Source: Paracyclopina nana
Lineage: Eukaryota; Arthropoda; Copepoda; Cyclopoida; Cyclopettidae
Direction of reading: 5' to 3'
DNA length: 64,000 nt
NCBI GenBank assembly: GCA_019096065.1
Contig: JAGUCH010000002.1
Location: forward strand, 8,506,501-8,570,500
Part shown: one piece after another, positions 1 through 11,500 of the stretch
Numbering within the stretch: position 1 is the stretch's first letter
Layout: each line of letters begins with the position of its first letter
Made by a program: the position numbers and the translations under genes
The notes under the pieces: model-generated
Databases searched by the model: none
Told to the model about the DNA's origin: nothing
Seen by the model: the letters and a program-made list of their open reading frames with translations, nothing else

Positions 1-1060
1 TCAAGCAGCCGGTCCAAGGTGGCTTTGGCGACGGCCTTTTCTTCTTCGGTGAGGGGGTTGATGTAGAGAGGCATCCTCAGGCTTCCAATCTCTCCATGGG
101 TGTGAGCCATGATGACAAAGAAGAACTCTTTGTGGGTGACGGCCATGACGCTCAATGGAGGGCTGCCAGAGATGAGGTTGGTGAGGCGATAAATCTCCTT
201 GTAGATGGCCTTCAGAGATTTGACGACATTGTCGGCGGCCGAGGCATCACTGCCATAGTCAGCGGCCTCGCTGGCTAGGAAAGTGTCGCCCCTTCGGTAG
301 AGTTTGGCGGCTTCCTCCGGATCCATGGTGAGCAGGTGGTTGTAGAACACACATTCATTGACTCCCAGCAGTCTTCTGACCTCAGCCTTGAACGCTTGTT
401 GGAGATGCTCGTCCAGTGGTGGTTGAGAACCTGCAGTAGCATTGAAGTTGATTTTAGAAAACGTAGCCTTAATTGTTGAAGACCAAGAGTGAGGGTTAAT
501 GATGTACGTGTTAGCCATCAACTTTTCAAGGAGTTGATGGGGAATTTTCCTACCAACCAAAATACCGCTATCAGCCCTAATTTCCAGGTCATCACCATCT
601 ACCTCCATGACACTAGAGTCATAGGATGTCACCGATGAAAGGGACATGAGGTCGATGTCGACCTTGCCATGGCATCTCATTCGTGCCATCCCCCCATCCC
701 TAGTCGCCGCCGGTGTTCTTGGCACAATTGGTCTGGATCGATTTGTTAGATCTTTCCATGGATCAGCTCTTGTGGGCCTCGAATTGCTCCGTGTGCATGA
801 TGTCAGCGGCCCCCCCCCAAGCTCCTGCTCCTCATTGTCTTTTCACTTGGCTTCGCAGCCCTACTTGCTCTAAATTTTGGAGATAACGCAGGCTTCGCAG
901 CCATGTCGTCATCAGAGCTAAACTCGCAATTCGAGTCTACATTGACTATGAGGGCTTCTGGATCGGGCTTGGTTGACCGCTGGGTCTTTATATTCGTTAT
1001 TAGGATACCTGATGTCCCCGGGGTCGGTGATGGCGACCGATCTTGCTCCTTTTTGCTCAT
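1..1060 (-). pseudogene. Unassigned ORF downstream of pol, broken by a frameshift, runs off the left edge
   Basis: Two open minus-strand frames. The first starts at ATG 1060-1058 (residues MSKKEQDRSPSP), is Ser/Pro/Arg rich, and stops at TGA 805-803 just after a run of nine C on the plus strand (810-818). The second frame is open from that same run to base 1 with no stop, covering over 260 codons, with a moderately acidic, helix-like segment (for example LYRRGDTFLASEAADYG near 300-250). A single-base length change in the homopolymer would make the two continuous. It begins 386 bases past the pol stop on the same strand, so it could be a third ORF of the retroelement or an unrelated gene. I recognise no domain. 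A frame open to a TTG at 1405 exists but has no ATG support. Confidence 0.5.
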
Positions 1061-1445
1061 GATGGCACCGGAAATTTTCGATTGTTGTCCAAGATAATTT
1101 TCCGAACGATTCTGAAAGAGGGACCGGAAACGACTTGTTGTTTGACGAGATTGTTGCAACCAATTTTGCGCGACAATTAAAGTTAATTGCTCTTGAACCA
1201 GCGGTGAAAAACTAAATTTCAGCGGTGATCGAAAAGACAACCTTACTTGTTGAGAATGAAAAATGGAACTGTTTATTTTCCGTTTTGATGAGTAAAAACG
1301 TTGACTCAGCCATTTTGTAGCAGTAGTGCTAGGTTGCGTGACCAAGGTGACGCAGCCCTTTGCTAAAGATTTTAAATGACCGATATACAACCATGATATG
1401 TACAATAAAATTGGATTAATGCATAAAATCGTATGTGTAGCATGT

Positions 1446-4400
1446 TCAGCTCAACATTGGCTGCGGCAGTTTTCTCTGGGCTCTTGTTCTTGAAGCGATG
1501 GGTCCGTGAGCAAAGTCGTCTTCTTCTGGAGGCTCCAAGTATAGCCCTGGCAGATTAAGTGGACTTGGGAGTTGAGCTTCTTGGTCCATTTCGAGTTCTT
1601 CTTCGTCTTCATAGTTGGGAGAGTATTCTTCTACAAGAGGAACCTCGTCTAAGTCGGTGACACTGTCAGAGTCAGCGAGTTCATTTGTGACAGTGAGTCT
1701 GTCCTCTACAGGAGCTTGGTCCTCTTCTTCAAGGATTGGCATGGGTATGAGATGTTGGATTGGTCTCTCCTTGTAGCGGAAGGCGACATATTCCTCCTTC
1801 TTTCTGTTGACCTCAGTGACAGCATATTTGACAACTGTCCTTCTGACCAGTCCGTCAGCATTGTAGTATACTTTGTCAATCACTCCCAATTGCCACGAGC
1901 CTCTTTTAGCATGTTGACGAGGGTCTATCATGACGACGGGATCACCCACCTTGAGGTTTCTGACGAAGTTTCTCCACTTCGGAAGCTTTTGAACTCTTAC
2001 GAGCCAACCTTTGATCCAATACGACCAAAGCTCTTGGAGACATTTTTCGATGGTTGCATACCTTTTAGGCAAGGAACTAATGTCGTCAGGGTTGATTGTT
2101 GAAAGTAGTTCCCCTCCTGGCCCCCTCGTTAGGAAGTGATTGGGAGTAATGATGTGGCCATCCATGTTGCCTATTGGTCTTCCATTCACTATGGCTTCCG
2201 CTCTTTTTGCTAAGGTCCTAAATTCGTCGAATGACATCAATGTTTCACCCGCGACCTTGTACATGGCCTTTTTCCAGTTTTTAATAGCTGCTTCAGCGAG
2301 GCCGTTGCAGTTGGGGCCGTAGGGCGGGGCCAGCCTCCAGTCTGCCACACCTATTTCCAGTGAGCTTTTTCTCAGTTCGTCCCATTGGACTTGGCTCAGC
2401 TTTTCCACCAATTCATTGTGCCTGGGGTTATGAAGAAGTTCTGACCGTACCTTTTTTAAATTTGCTCCTTGGTCACTACGAATGTACATTGGCACTCCTG
2501 TTCTAGCAGTCATCCTATCCAGAGCATTCTTTAGCGCTGTCGCTGTCATATCCAGAACCACTTCTGTATGGATGGCTTTTGAATCCTGACATAGCGCTAA
2601 GAATATCCAGACTTTGATGTTGCCTCTGTTGAACTTGATCTTGAACGGGCCTGCAAAGTCTATAGAGATTCGTTTGAATGGGAACATTTCTGACGCGGTT
2701 ATCAAGAAATTTGAAGGCAGCGGTGCCATGACCTGTTGGGCAATCTTGGCCTGAGACACTACACATCTCCAGCATGACCTGCATAACTTGCGAAAGATCG
2801 GGGCTGCTCTGCGAACATAATAATTTTCTTGCAGCTTAGCAGTCATGGTGACAATCCCGTAGCCATGTCCCATGTCTTGGTGAATCTGTTCACATACTTG
2901 TACTGCCAAGGAGTCTGGAATGACCAACCTGTTCCGCCCTATCCATGTGGGTTCACCTTTGTAGGTTCGCCCTCTCATTCTGATTTCTCCATGGTGCCCT
3001 ATGAATGCATTCAGGGCAGCGAGTTGCGAAACTTTCGGCCATTTTTTGTGTTGATGGAGAAATTTGATTTCAGGCTCAAATTCTTTGATTTGGAAGGATC
3101 CCACCAAAATACTCTCAGCTCTGGATCGTTCTGTAGACCCAGGGACTACTCCTGTCACGGTCAGCCCTAGCTTTTTGCAGGCTATTCGTCTCCACCTAAG
3201 AAGATACGCCATCTTTGTAATGGTGTCTTTGTACCTGTTTTTGTTGATGTTGATGGGGAGCTGCGAAGCTTTCCAGATTTTCCACGTGGCCTTTTGGTGT
3301 TTGGTGGGGATCAAGTGTCTTGGAACCTCTTCGTCTCCTCCCCTGACAAAGACAGAACTTACTAGTGATTTCTTTTCTGCTTGTTGTGCCGCTGCGACAT
3401 CGTCATTGGTGAGTTGAAGTTGTTCATTTGGGTAGTGTTCTTCAGGTCCTTGTATGAAGCCTGGTCCATTCCACCATAGCGCGTCGTCAGCAAGGTCAGC
3501 GGCCTTTATGCCTCTTGTGGGTTTATCTGCTGGGTTAATTGGGCCTTTGACATGTCTCCACGGGAATTGATGCGTCAGTTCAAATATTTCTGAAACGCGC
3601 CTGCCCACAAACATTTTGTAATTCCGAGCAGGTTTAGATAACCACGTGACGACGACTCTGGAGTCAGTCCACAGGAAAACCCCAGTAATTTTGCTATAGA
3701 GTTGCTTGATGTGGACTGCCATTCGTGCTCCCAGAACCGAACCCATCAGTTCCTTTTCAGGTATTGACCTAGTTTCATTTAATGGGCAAAGTTTGTGTCT
3801 GGCCATCAATAAGGCTGCAACAATTGTTCCATCTTCGTATTTGCACGCAATGTACGCGCACGCTGCATAGGCGGCATCACTTGCGTCTGTGAAAATGTGA
3901 AGTATTCTGGAGGTCGTAGGACCACGTCTTACCGCTCTCGGGATCATGATCTTTGGTAGATCCTCCAAGTCCATTACGTACTCATTCCATTTTTTGACTA
4001 TGGCATTGGCGTCGTCCGTCTCGATTGTCTTTAATTCAGTATCCCACGTCAAACTCAGTGTTGATCTTAAAGCACAAGCAGACTGGATTAATAGTTTGGC
4101 GGGTAGTGTTACAGGGGTGATAAGACCCAAAATATCAAACAACCGTGGCGTATACCTGACCATTGATCTTAGAGTGATTGGTTTACTTTGAAACGTGTCG
4201 TAAGGCGGTTTTTGAAAGACTATGGCATCTTCTTGTTGATTAATCCACATACCCAGGGCCTTCGTGTCCTCCAAGGTCGATGTAACGTGATATTTGGAGG
4301 CTTTCCAGTCTTCTGGGATGTGCTGTAGAGCCGTTGGGTCCGAGCATGTCCATTTACGTAAGGGAAGACCTGCATCATTCATTATAGTAATTAAATCACT

Positions 4401-5940
4401 TGATACCTGCTTGAACTCCTCCGCATCCTCAACCGAGGCGATCAAGTCATCAACGTAAAGTGACTTTTTGATTAGTTGATGGGCTTTTGGCATCGTGGCT
4501 TTGTATTTGTCTGCATGTAGTTGTAAACAATAAATTGCCATGCAGGGGGCGGAAGTAGTTCCAAACGGCACTGACAAAAACTCATAAGCTTTGTCCTCCC
4601 AGGTGAACCTATGAAACTTTCTATCTTCAGGCTTGAGTTTGAATCTCAGATACATTTTGCTTATATCAGCCGTGAAGCACACTGGGTTCTCCCTTGCCAT
4701 CAGTATGATGTCGAGACATTCGGTCTGAAGTTTTGGGCCAGGCAGCAGTGCATCATTAAGGGACTTTCCATCCTTGGATTTGCGTGTTCCATCAAAAACA
4801 ATTCTGATCGGCATGCTAGGTTTGTCTAAACGTTTGACTAACAGCCAAGCCAGGAACCTTCCAATGAAAAGATCGTCTTGAGGTCCCAATATTCTGATGA
4901 ATCCCAACTTGAGCCACTCAACAAGCTCCTCGCAAGCTTTGCGGTATGCTTGTTCACTAGTGTTTTTGAGTCTTCTCACTACACCGTCTGTGTCCGACTT
5001 GATTTCGAGGTAGTTGGATTTGAAGTTGGGCTCGCCTGGTTTCCATAATGCTGGGACCACGTATTCTCCAGAAGGTAGTTGCTCAGTTTGCGATAAAAGT
5101 TCTATGGCTCGTTGCTCATTGACACTAAGTGGCTTGTTGAAGTCTTTAGTGGAGTAGTCCTCAAGAGCATATAGGGCCTTGAGCGCATCATAAGGAGGAG
5201 CACTGCTGCAACATTGAACTTCTTCTGTAATAGATGAAACAATTAGAACCTTTTGTTTAGTTTCTGAATAGGATACTATGTGTCCAAGTCTCGTCAACTG
5301 GTAAATGGGGTCGCCAGGTGAAGATCCAGTAGTGGAATGTAAGCAGCACAGCAGATTGAAGTTGTCCTGGCCAACCAAAACGTCAGGAGGTCCCTTAGCA
5401 TATGGTGGAAAGGGGATTTGTTGGAGATATTCGAATTTTTCCTGGAGAAGCTTTATAGGTGATAGCTTCATGTTGGGTTGTAGGCTAGGCAAAGTGTTAA
5501 CTGGTATTTGATAAACTTCTTGAGGGTGATTAGGTATGTCTGCAACAGGTTTCATATTAATAATAACTGACTTAGATTGAAACTTAGCTCCTGTGCCAAC
5601 AAACTGCAGGTTTTGAATCTCGTGACTTCCTTCTAGGTGTAAGGCATCCGCTAGGTGCTCAGTTATAAGGGTCACTTCACTTCCCCCGTGTCCAGCAAGG
5701 CATTGACTTTGATGCAATCCTGTGGGCTAAATGGATTGGATACTAAAACTGGAACAATCGGAAAAATAACTTTTTGTTGAAATGGCAGGGAGATTTTTGG
5801 GCACTTCTTTGATTTGATGCGATGCAGAGTTTTATTAGAATACAATTCATGCCCTTCGTGATCTGTCATAGATAAGATAATGGAAGCCACCTTTGCAGTA
5901 CGTTTACTTACAGATCTCTGGTGGCTTGCTATCAGTTTTT
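1446..5940 (-). pseudogene. pol: BEL/Pao pol: protease, RT, RNase H, integrase (one frame break)
   Basis: The pol frame opens right after the gag stop (about 5940) and reaches the aspartic protease motif LLDTG near 5690. There the frame breaks at a five-C run (5683-5687), and the next frame continues to the stop at 1446 (about 1,420 codons). In that long frame the RT motif YVDD is near residue 421, RNase H begins at FTDAS (near 630), the integrase zinc site has paired His and Cys (near 985-1040), and the catalytic core shows SIDFAGPF, RSDQGAN and NGLAEA. The acidic, Pro-rich C-terminus is typical of the family. Expression is expected as a gag-pol fusion by -1 frameshifting. The break inside the protease means this copy probably makes no intact polyprotein, unless it is an assembly error. 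Confidence 0.9.
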
Positions 5941-5941
5941 T
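5884..5941 (-). promoter_or_regulatory. Probable -1 ribosomal frameshift signal at the gag-pol junction
   Basis: On the minus strand the last gag codons read A AAA AAC followed by TGA (heptamer at 5941-5935, stop at 5934-5932). A_AAA_AAC is a canonical X_XXY_YYZ slippery site. Slipping back one base enters exactly the frame that runs into the protease. Seven bases after the heptamer begins AAGCCACC (5927-5920), which pairs perfectly with GGTGGCTT (5891-5884) across a 28-nt loop: an 8-bp stem at the usual spacing for a stimulatory structure. Heptamer, frame and stem are seen directly; activity is inferred. Confidence 0.8.
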
Positions 5942-8900
5942 ATGGCAGGTGAGGGCTCTTCTTTCTTGATGGCAGTAGTGCCTGAGGAGCTTTTGGGGCT
6001 CTCCTTAGCTGAAACCAATGATGCAACGTGTTTGACAGGATGTACTGTAAAAAGTCCGCGATGTGAAATGTCCAGATAAAAAAAGTCCGGATGCAAAAAG
6101 TCCAAATACTAAAAGTCCGCTCATATAAAGACCAGATATCAAAAGTCCTTTTATGTGAACAACGGATGTCATAAGTCCCAATTTAAAAAAAAAATAAAAA
6201 TAGAGAGGACTCTTGCATTGATAAGTCTAAAGATCTCCATCGCCAAATGGCAAGACCAGAAAGGGTCAATTTCTAATTTCTCTTAATTACTAATTTTTCA
6301 GCAAGCGCGTGCGCGCATTCCTATGCAGTATGGGGAATATCTATTTACATATGTAAACAATTTATTTCTTTGACAATATCATGGTAACAGAGGAGCAACA
6401 CACCTTATAAAATACTTTATAATGTGTGTCACTTGATAAAGTTAAACGTCAGAGCTTTTATATATGTGTAGTTATATGAACTGAGACAAATTGGTAAACT
6501 GAATTATACATGAGAAAATTGCTTTCCATCATATAAAAGTATCAAAGGCAATGTAACAACCAACTTTTTTACCGGCAATTATGATAGAATTTTATTGGCC
6601 AACTTTTACTTTTTCTTAATCAAATAAGTTAATAATAGTAAACAAACAGTGGCCAATCTAAGATTACTTTGACCAATCGATTCACCTTTCTGGTCTTGAC
6701 GTAAGTCGATGGAGATCTTAAGATAAGTCAAACATTATTCAATAAAAGCAGTGTCGGTAATTTTGTTTCATACATGAAATACATGCCTTAATATTTTATC
6801 AAACAATTATTGATATTTGTAAAAAAAATAGTCTTTGCAGAGCGTAATTTTTTACATCAGGACTTTTTACATTAAGACTTCATATATCAGGACTTTTTAC
6901 ATGAGGATTTTATATATCAGGACTTTTGACATTGAGGACTTTTTACAGTATTCCCGTTTGACAAGGCTTACCAGCTCCTTTTGCGTGGCTAAGAACTGCT
7001 CGTTTTGAGTTGCCAGCTGCTTGGCTAAGCTGCTCTCCTGTACTTGCTGCGAGGCTAATTGGTCCTTGGTGGGTCCAGCTTTTGACACATTGAAGTTTTC
7101 GTGAGCTTGGTGCAGGTATGTGTTGTGTTCTGCGCTGCCACATTTGCCACATTCCATCTTCGACTCACACTCGGTCCTCTTGTGCATTCCTCTGAGGCAA
7201 CGATAGCAGGCGCCAACTTTCCTGCAGAAGTAGAACCTCTTTTTGTCGTCCATCTGTCTGAAAGAAGGGCAAGACGGCAGTTGGTGGTCTAATTTACAAG
7301 CAGGACATGACAGAAATGTGCGCATATCGTTTTGTGAGATACTTAGCACAATGACCTCGCCTTCTTCCGTGGATTCATCCACATAATCTGGTTCTACAAC
7401 CGGTAGTTCCTGAATGGACAAAACACTTTTACCTGCATAGGTTGACGTGCCTCGTGCGAACGTGGAACCGCGATTGTCAAACCTTTTTTGAGGATATTGA
7501 TTGTATGTTACAGCAGTTGGCGGAGGTGTAGCAGTTTTGCCTGTAGAGGCCGCTTTTGCCAAGCTTTCAATGTTAGCATGAAAATGTTGCTGCACGTTGA
7601 TTTGGGCCCACTCATTGAATGTCTCCAGGTTGAAGGCAAACATGTTCTTGCCTGTGAGGAATGTTCTCACATGTTCTTTTGTGGCCTCAGTAAACCTGAT
7701 GTTTTGCATGATGGTGGCCGCGTACGCCCTTTGCTCATTGTCCGTGAGTGATCCTTGAGTGCTTGCCCTAAGGTGTGACATAAATGATCGAATGTGATTT
7801 CTCACCGTTTGAATTGTTTCTTTTCTCATCATGTCAATGGGTGGCATTCCAAGCAGTTTAGTGTTGGCGTACAAGAGCAGTCTTTGGGTGTTACCATACT
7901 CGTCGTCCAACGCTTGTAGTGCTGCCCTGTAACCTTTTTCATTGCGGTCAACAAACCTGACATGCTCATAGGCTGGACCATCCTTGGTGGCGTGTCGAAG
8001 CCTCATAAGTTTTTCTTTGACTTCCATTTGCTTGTCCTTATGGACCAAGATTCTAAAATCTTCTCTAAAATCAAAGTATTCCATTTCGTCATATCCAGAA
8101 AAAACCGGGTTTTTGATCGACTCAAACTTGATGGCCTTGGATCTTTGGGCACTATAGTTGGTACTACTACCTGGATTGAGAGACGACTCTCTGGATGACC
8201 TTGTTTCCACCCCCCTTGACTCATCATCAGAGGAGTCAGACCAAAATGCTTTCTTTGGCTTGTTGGGGTCTTTGTCATTTGACTTACGATTTGGTGGTTG
8301 GCCTCCTTTTTTTGGGTCATCATCGTCACTTCCATCTGAGGATGACGCGTCTCCTTTGTCAGGTACATGGCCAGATCCATTGCCAGTCGATGCAATTTTG
8401 TAGGCTTTGATGGTCTCATCATACACAAGTTTGGTATTGTCGACTGTGTATTTGACTTTTTGGTCCTCACTTGGAGAATACAAGTCTTGGAGCCTGGGGT
8501 CAAATGACACCGGGGTTTTTTCCAAGTTTTTGTAGGCCGTTTTGCGCATGATTTTGCGAAGATGGGATTGAACCGTTTGTTCCTGAGTGAGAATTAGGTC
8601 TAAAGCAGATCTGGCCTTTCTTATTACCTTATTGTAGTTGATGTCGTGGGTGTCTAAGTCCTTGGCAGCTCTTGAGTCAACGTCCAGAAGATCACTCCAC
8701 TCCGACTGGTATACTGCCAGCGCTCCTTCTAAGGCAGTGATGCACGCTGCAATTTGAGTTGACGATTCATTGTTTTGCAGGGCCACATTAAGCCTCGACA
8801 CTCTTTCATGAAGTTTTTCTTTGGTGTTGCGTACTGCTCTTTCTTGTGGGGTGATTGTGCGCTTGGTAGTAGTACCCGAGTCTTTGCATTGGCGAGAAGT

Positions 8901-9998
8901 TGTTGGTGTTTCTTCTTCATCTAGTAGTAGTGTTGTGGCTTCCGGATTGACTGTGCTAGCGTTAGTGGAATTTTTCGTTTGGGTTGATGCCACCAATTGC
9001 TTGGCAAAATCCGACTGGTACTGCTCCTCTTCACTGTCAGTCTGTCCAAAGGTGAGGCCTTCTACAAGGTTTTCAGCCTCTCTGTCTGCTTTTGCAGCTT
9101 CCTCGGCTTTCTGTACCAGATTTGCCAACTTGGAATACTCTTTGTCCAGTGCGACATCAGCGTTCCCTTTTTGCTCTTCCAAGAGGTTTGAGATCGACTG
9201 ATTTGCTGCTTTATGAGCTTGAATATAGAGCGCGTACTTAGTTTGAACTGATTGTAAACATTGAGATACTTCCTCAGCCAAAGATCTGAAGACTGATGCC
9301 GGGTTGGGTGGCGGTGACCTCACTTGGGCCCTGACTTTTTTGCATATTGCATCAGCCCTTTTCAGCTCTGCAGCAAACGCCTGTCTCGTTTCCGAGGCGG
9401 TTTTTTGCTTTTCTTGCCGCAGTTGTCTCTTTTTCTTGGTGGTGCCAGGCGATGTATTGTCACCTCCAACCGTCGTGATGTTGCTATTTGAAGTGCCAGT
9501 GTTTGTTGACCCTGAAGCCGAGCTGTTCGTGTTGTGGGCACTGCTGCCCGTTGCACTAGGCGTTTCAGCATTCCCATCCATGTTTAGGTTGTCCTGAAAA
9601 ACTCCGTCAGTCAAAAGCACACTGCTATTTTCACCTGTCGTTTGTCGAGGAGTAGCCCCCCCGTTGCCACCTCCGGCTTGAGATAGATACTGCCTGAAGT
9701 CGTTGTTGTGGTGATGCGAGTCATCAATGTTAGGGCTAGATTCTCGACGGACAGGTGTGGCGATTGTCAGGTTTGCTGGTGATTGCGTCAAATCCCAGTC
9801 AAGGACATTGGCGAATCTCAAACTTAGCGGCCCAGGTTTGTTTTGCAAAATGGGTTCATTTTCCACGTTGCGAAACGGTGTCAACTTTTCAGCTTCTAAG
9901 TGTGGAGGTAGCCCTCTAATTCGACCACTTCGCCTCAGATGAGTGACAGGCGTGTCACCAATCTGCATTTGGGCAGCAGTGCCATCCGACCTTGACAT
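5932..9998 (-). pseudogene. gag: BEL/Pao gag, interrupted by a transposon
   Basis: Starts at ATG 9998-9996 (MSRSDGTAAQ) and runs as a ~1,010-codon frame to the insertion at 6963. Most of the N-terminal half is low complexity (Ser, Asn, Thr, Lys) with coiled-coil-like Gln/Glu/Ala stretches. A capsid-like region follows (FSGYDEMEYFDFREDFRI near residue 635). The C-terminus has zinc-knuckle-type clusters (CPACKLDHQLPSC, CYRCLRGMHKRTEC, CGKCGSAEHNTYLH). It would package element RNA. The present frame enters the inserted element and stops at 6897. The original stop is TGA 5934-5932, just behind the slippery heptamer, so the insertion also cuts pol off from frameshift translation. Confidence 0.88.
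6038..6955. mobile_element. 918-bp non-coding DNA transposon inserted in gag
   Basis: Flanked by the 8-bp duplication GTTTGACA (6030-6037 and 6956-6963). The ends are inverted: GGATGTACTGTAAAAAGTCC on the left and GGGAATACTGTAAAAAGTCC read inward from the right. Each end carries a run of degenerate ~16-20 bp units built on AAAAAGTCC. A second inverted pair lies inside (around 6217-6280 and 6680-6735, sharing AAGATCTCCATCG and CAAGACCAGAAAGG). There is no coding potential, so it is a non-autonomous foldback element. Removing it with one copy of the duplication puts the gag frame in register with the stop at 5932, which confirms the boundaries. Confidence 0.9.
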
Positions 9999-10042
9999 CT
10001 ACTGACCCTGTGGCCTCGCTCCTTGTCTCACTTGCGTTGAAC

Positions 10043-10064
10043 GAGCCCCGAAAGTTGGGCGCCA
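10043..10064 (-). other. Retroelement primer-binding site
   Basis: The minus strand reads TGGCGCC followed by CAACTTTCGGGGCTC, the pattern of a site complementary to a tRNA 3' end (TGG pairs with CCA). It lies about 45 bases before the gag start, a few bases inside the presumed LTR end (CA near 10070). The tRNA is not identified. Confidence 0.75.
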
Positions 10065-10070
10065 GAACAT

Positions 10071-10452
10071 GTCACACGAGACTGTAAAATGCAAACAATA
10101 AAATGTGATCTTCTTACTTTGCAGGTAAGAAGCAGCGATGCGATCCTGAAACGAGGCTGCTCCTGTGGATCAGGAGAAGCAACCTGATGAACTAATGTAT
10201 ACTTGTCCTTGATATGTGATGAAAGAGAAATACACAAAGTCCCTGATACATAAAAGAGATGATACTCCTACGATGGCGGCAAATATACTGTACTTTATTG
10301 AGCTAGGAAAATATCAAAATACTGAGCATAATAGATGTGCGACAGAGGGAGCTGTAGAGCGAAAAGTAGCAGGTGACCCGCACCAATATCCTCCGAAATT
10401 TGCTAAGATGCTAAAGATCATCGCAGAGCTGCATTGCTGAATGTCTGAACAT
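10071..10452 (-). repeat. 5' LTR-like sequence, right end interrupted
   Basis: On the minus strand this region leads into the primer-binding site and ends GTGTGACA. It contains AATAAAG (near 10300), usable as an LTR polyadenylation signal. The upstream limit is unclear because a MITE (10453) and a palindrome interrupt it. The other LTR is outside the window, so this assignment rests on position and the primer-binding site. Confidence 0.55.
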
Positions 10453-10832
10453 TAGTTATGGAACAAGTTTCAGCTTGGCTAGAATGCTTGAAACTATAAC
10501 TCAGCTTGACCTACATAAGTAAAAAGCTTGGGATCGCTCTAACCAAATTTTGAAAAGCTTGAAGCCCAAAAAATACAAAGCTTGAAAAAGCTTGACACCA
10601 AAAAATTGCCAAACCTCATCCATGTTCAATCAAAAGAAAAAAGGGATGATTTTAAAACCAACAAATACCTTAGGTAATGGAGTTCTTAGATCAAAGTTAA
10701 AGCAATGTCTGCCATTAGTGGTGTTTTTTAGTAATTTTGTCAAATCTGGTGATTTTTTGCTATTTTTTGCTAAAATATCTAAACAGTGAAAAGCTTGATC
10801 AAGCCGAAAATTTCCATCTCGTTCCATCACTA
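10453..10832. mobile_element. hAT-type MITE, 380 bp
   Basis: Ends TAGTTATGGAACAAG and CTCGTTCCATCACTA, flanked by direct 8-bp copies of CTGAACAT (10445-10452, 10833-10840). The TAGNGATG-like terminus and 8-bp duplication are typical of hAT elements. The interior repeats AAGCTTG motifs and has no coding potential. Confidence 0.85.
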
Positions 10833-11268
10833 CTGAACATTGCTCGCTTTTCTTTCTGATTTCGCACTAACTTGCATAATAGCGCGTCGAATTTTTAGGT
10901 CGCGATAATCTTGGAATTTCAAGCTACCAAGGATTTGCATTTATTGGTAGAGAAAAAAAGTCATGGTAGGATAATGTAATCATTAAATATTTGTAGTCAA
11001 TATGGTACATGAATAATAGTTAACCACGGACCACTATTCCATAAAGAACACGACTCAAAATTGTCAAGATTTCCATGAGCGAATTAAGAGTGTCTTTTGA
11101 GTTTTCGCGGGGCCTAACTTTTGCTGAGGGTGGTAGGGATTCATTTTTCTCTACCAATAAACGCAAATCCTTGGTAGCTTGAAATTCCAAGATTATCGCG
11201 ACCTAAAAATTCGACGCGCTACTATGCAAGTTAGTGTGACGTCAGAAAGAAAAGTGAGCAATGTTCAG

Positions 11269-11445
11269 TAGTGATGGAACGAGCCTTCAGCTTGATCAAG
11301 CTTCAAGCTTTTTGAAAGGTGTTCGAGCAATCCCAAGCGTTTGAAAATTATTTTCAAGCTTTTTCAAGCTCAAAATTTCACATATAGCTCAAGAAGAGTT
11401 TTATTTTCAGGCTTTCAAGCCAAGCTGAAACTCGTTCCATCACTA
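11269..11445. mobile_element. hAT-type MITE, 177 bp, mirrored copy
   Basis: Ends TAGTGATGGAACGAG and CTCGTTCCATCACTA, flanked by ATGTTCAG (11261-11268, 11446-11453), the reverse complement of the CTGAACAT duplication around the 380-bp copy. It is the same family as 10453-10832 and 44149-44505, and shorter internally. Confidence 0.85.
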
Positions 11446-11500
11446 ATGTTCAGACATTCAGCAATGCAGCTCTGCGATGATCCTAGTGCCTTTCAGAGGA

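Larger units (their letters stand above)
1446..10070 (-). mobile_element. BEL/Pao-type LTR retroelement, disrupted
   Basis: A retroelement read right to left: LTR-like sequence, primer-binding site (10043-10064), short leader, gag (from 9998), a gag-pol frameshift site (5884-5941), then pol ending at 1446. The order protease, reverse transcriptase, RNase H, integrase, and the YVDD form of the RT motif, fit BEL/Pao. The element is damaged: a 918-bp DNA transposon sits in the end of gag, and pol has a one-base frame break at the protease active site. A further open region (1-1060) lies downstream and may belong to it. The left LTR is not visible, so the left limit is unknown. Confidence 0.88.
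10405..11500. repeat. ~1.1-kb imperfect palindrome of LTR-like DNA
   Basis: The left arm (about 10405-10452 and 10841-10960) is the reverse complement of the right arm (about 11130-11260 and 11454-11500). The outer part shares GATCATCGCAGAGCTGCATT and continues, more diverged, into flanking LTR-like DNA. The inner 120 bases (for example TTTTTAGGTCGCGATAATCT) are roughly 93 percent identical by eye. Both arms are interrupted at the same position by a hAT-type MITE. A related short piece (GATTTGCGGTTACTGGTAGAG) recurs near 11690. No genes. Confidence 0.8.

Noticed and set aside
803-1405. A 200-codon ORF starting at 1405
   Set aside because: Its start is TTG and the first 115 codons show no protein-like features; only the part from ATG 1060 was kept.
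6043-6950. Alternative boundaries for the gag insertion with a TA duplication (Tc1/mariner type)
   Set aside because: TA does flank a shorter inverted end, but the 8-bp GTTTGACA duplication is longer and alone restores the gag frame.
8003-9201. Long ORFs opposite and beside gag
   Set aside because: Shadows of gag in other frames; composition follows the gag codons.
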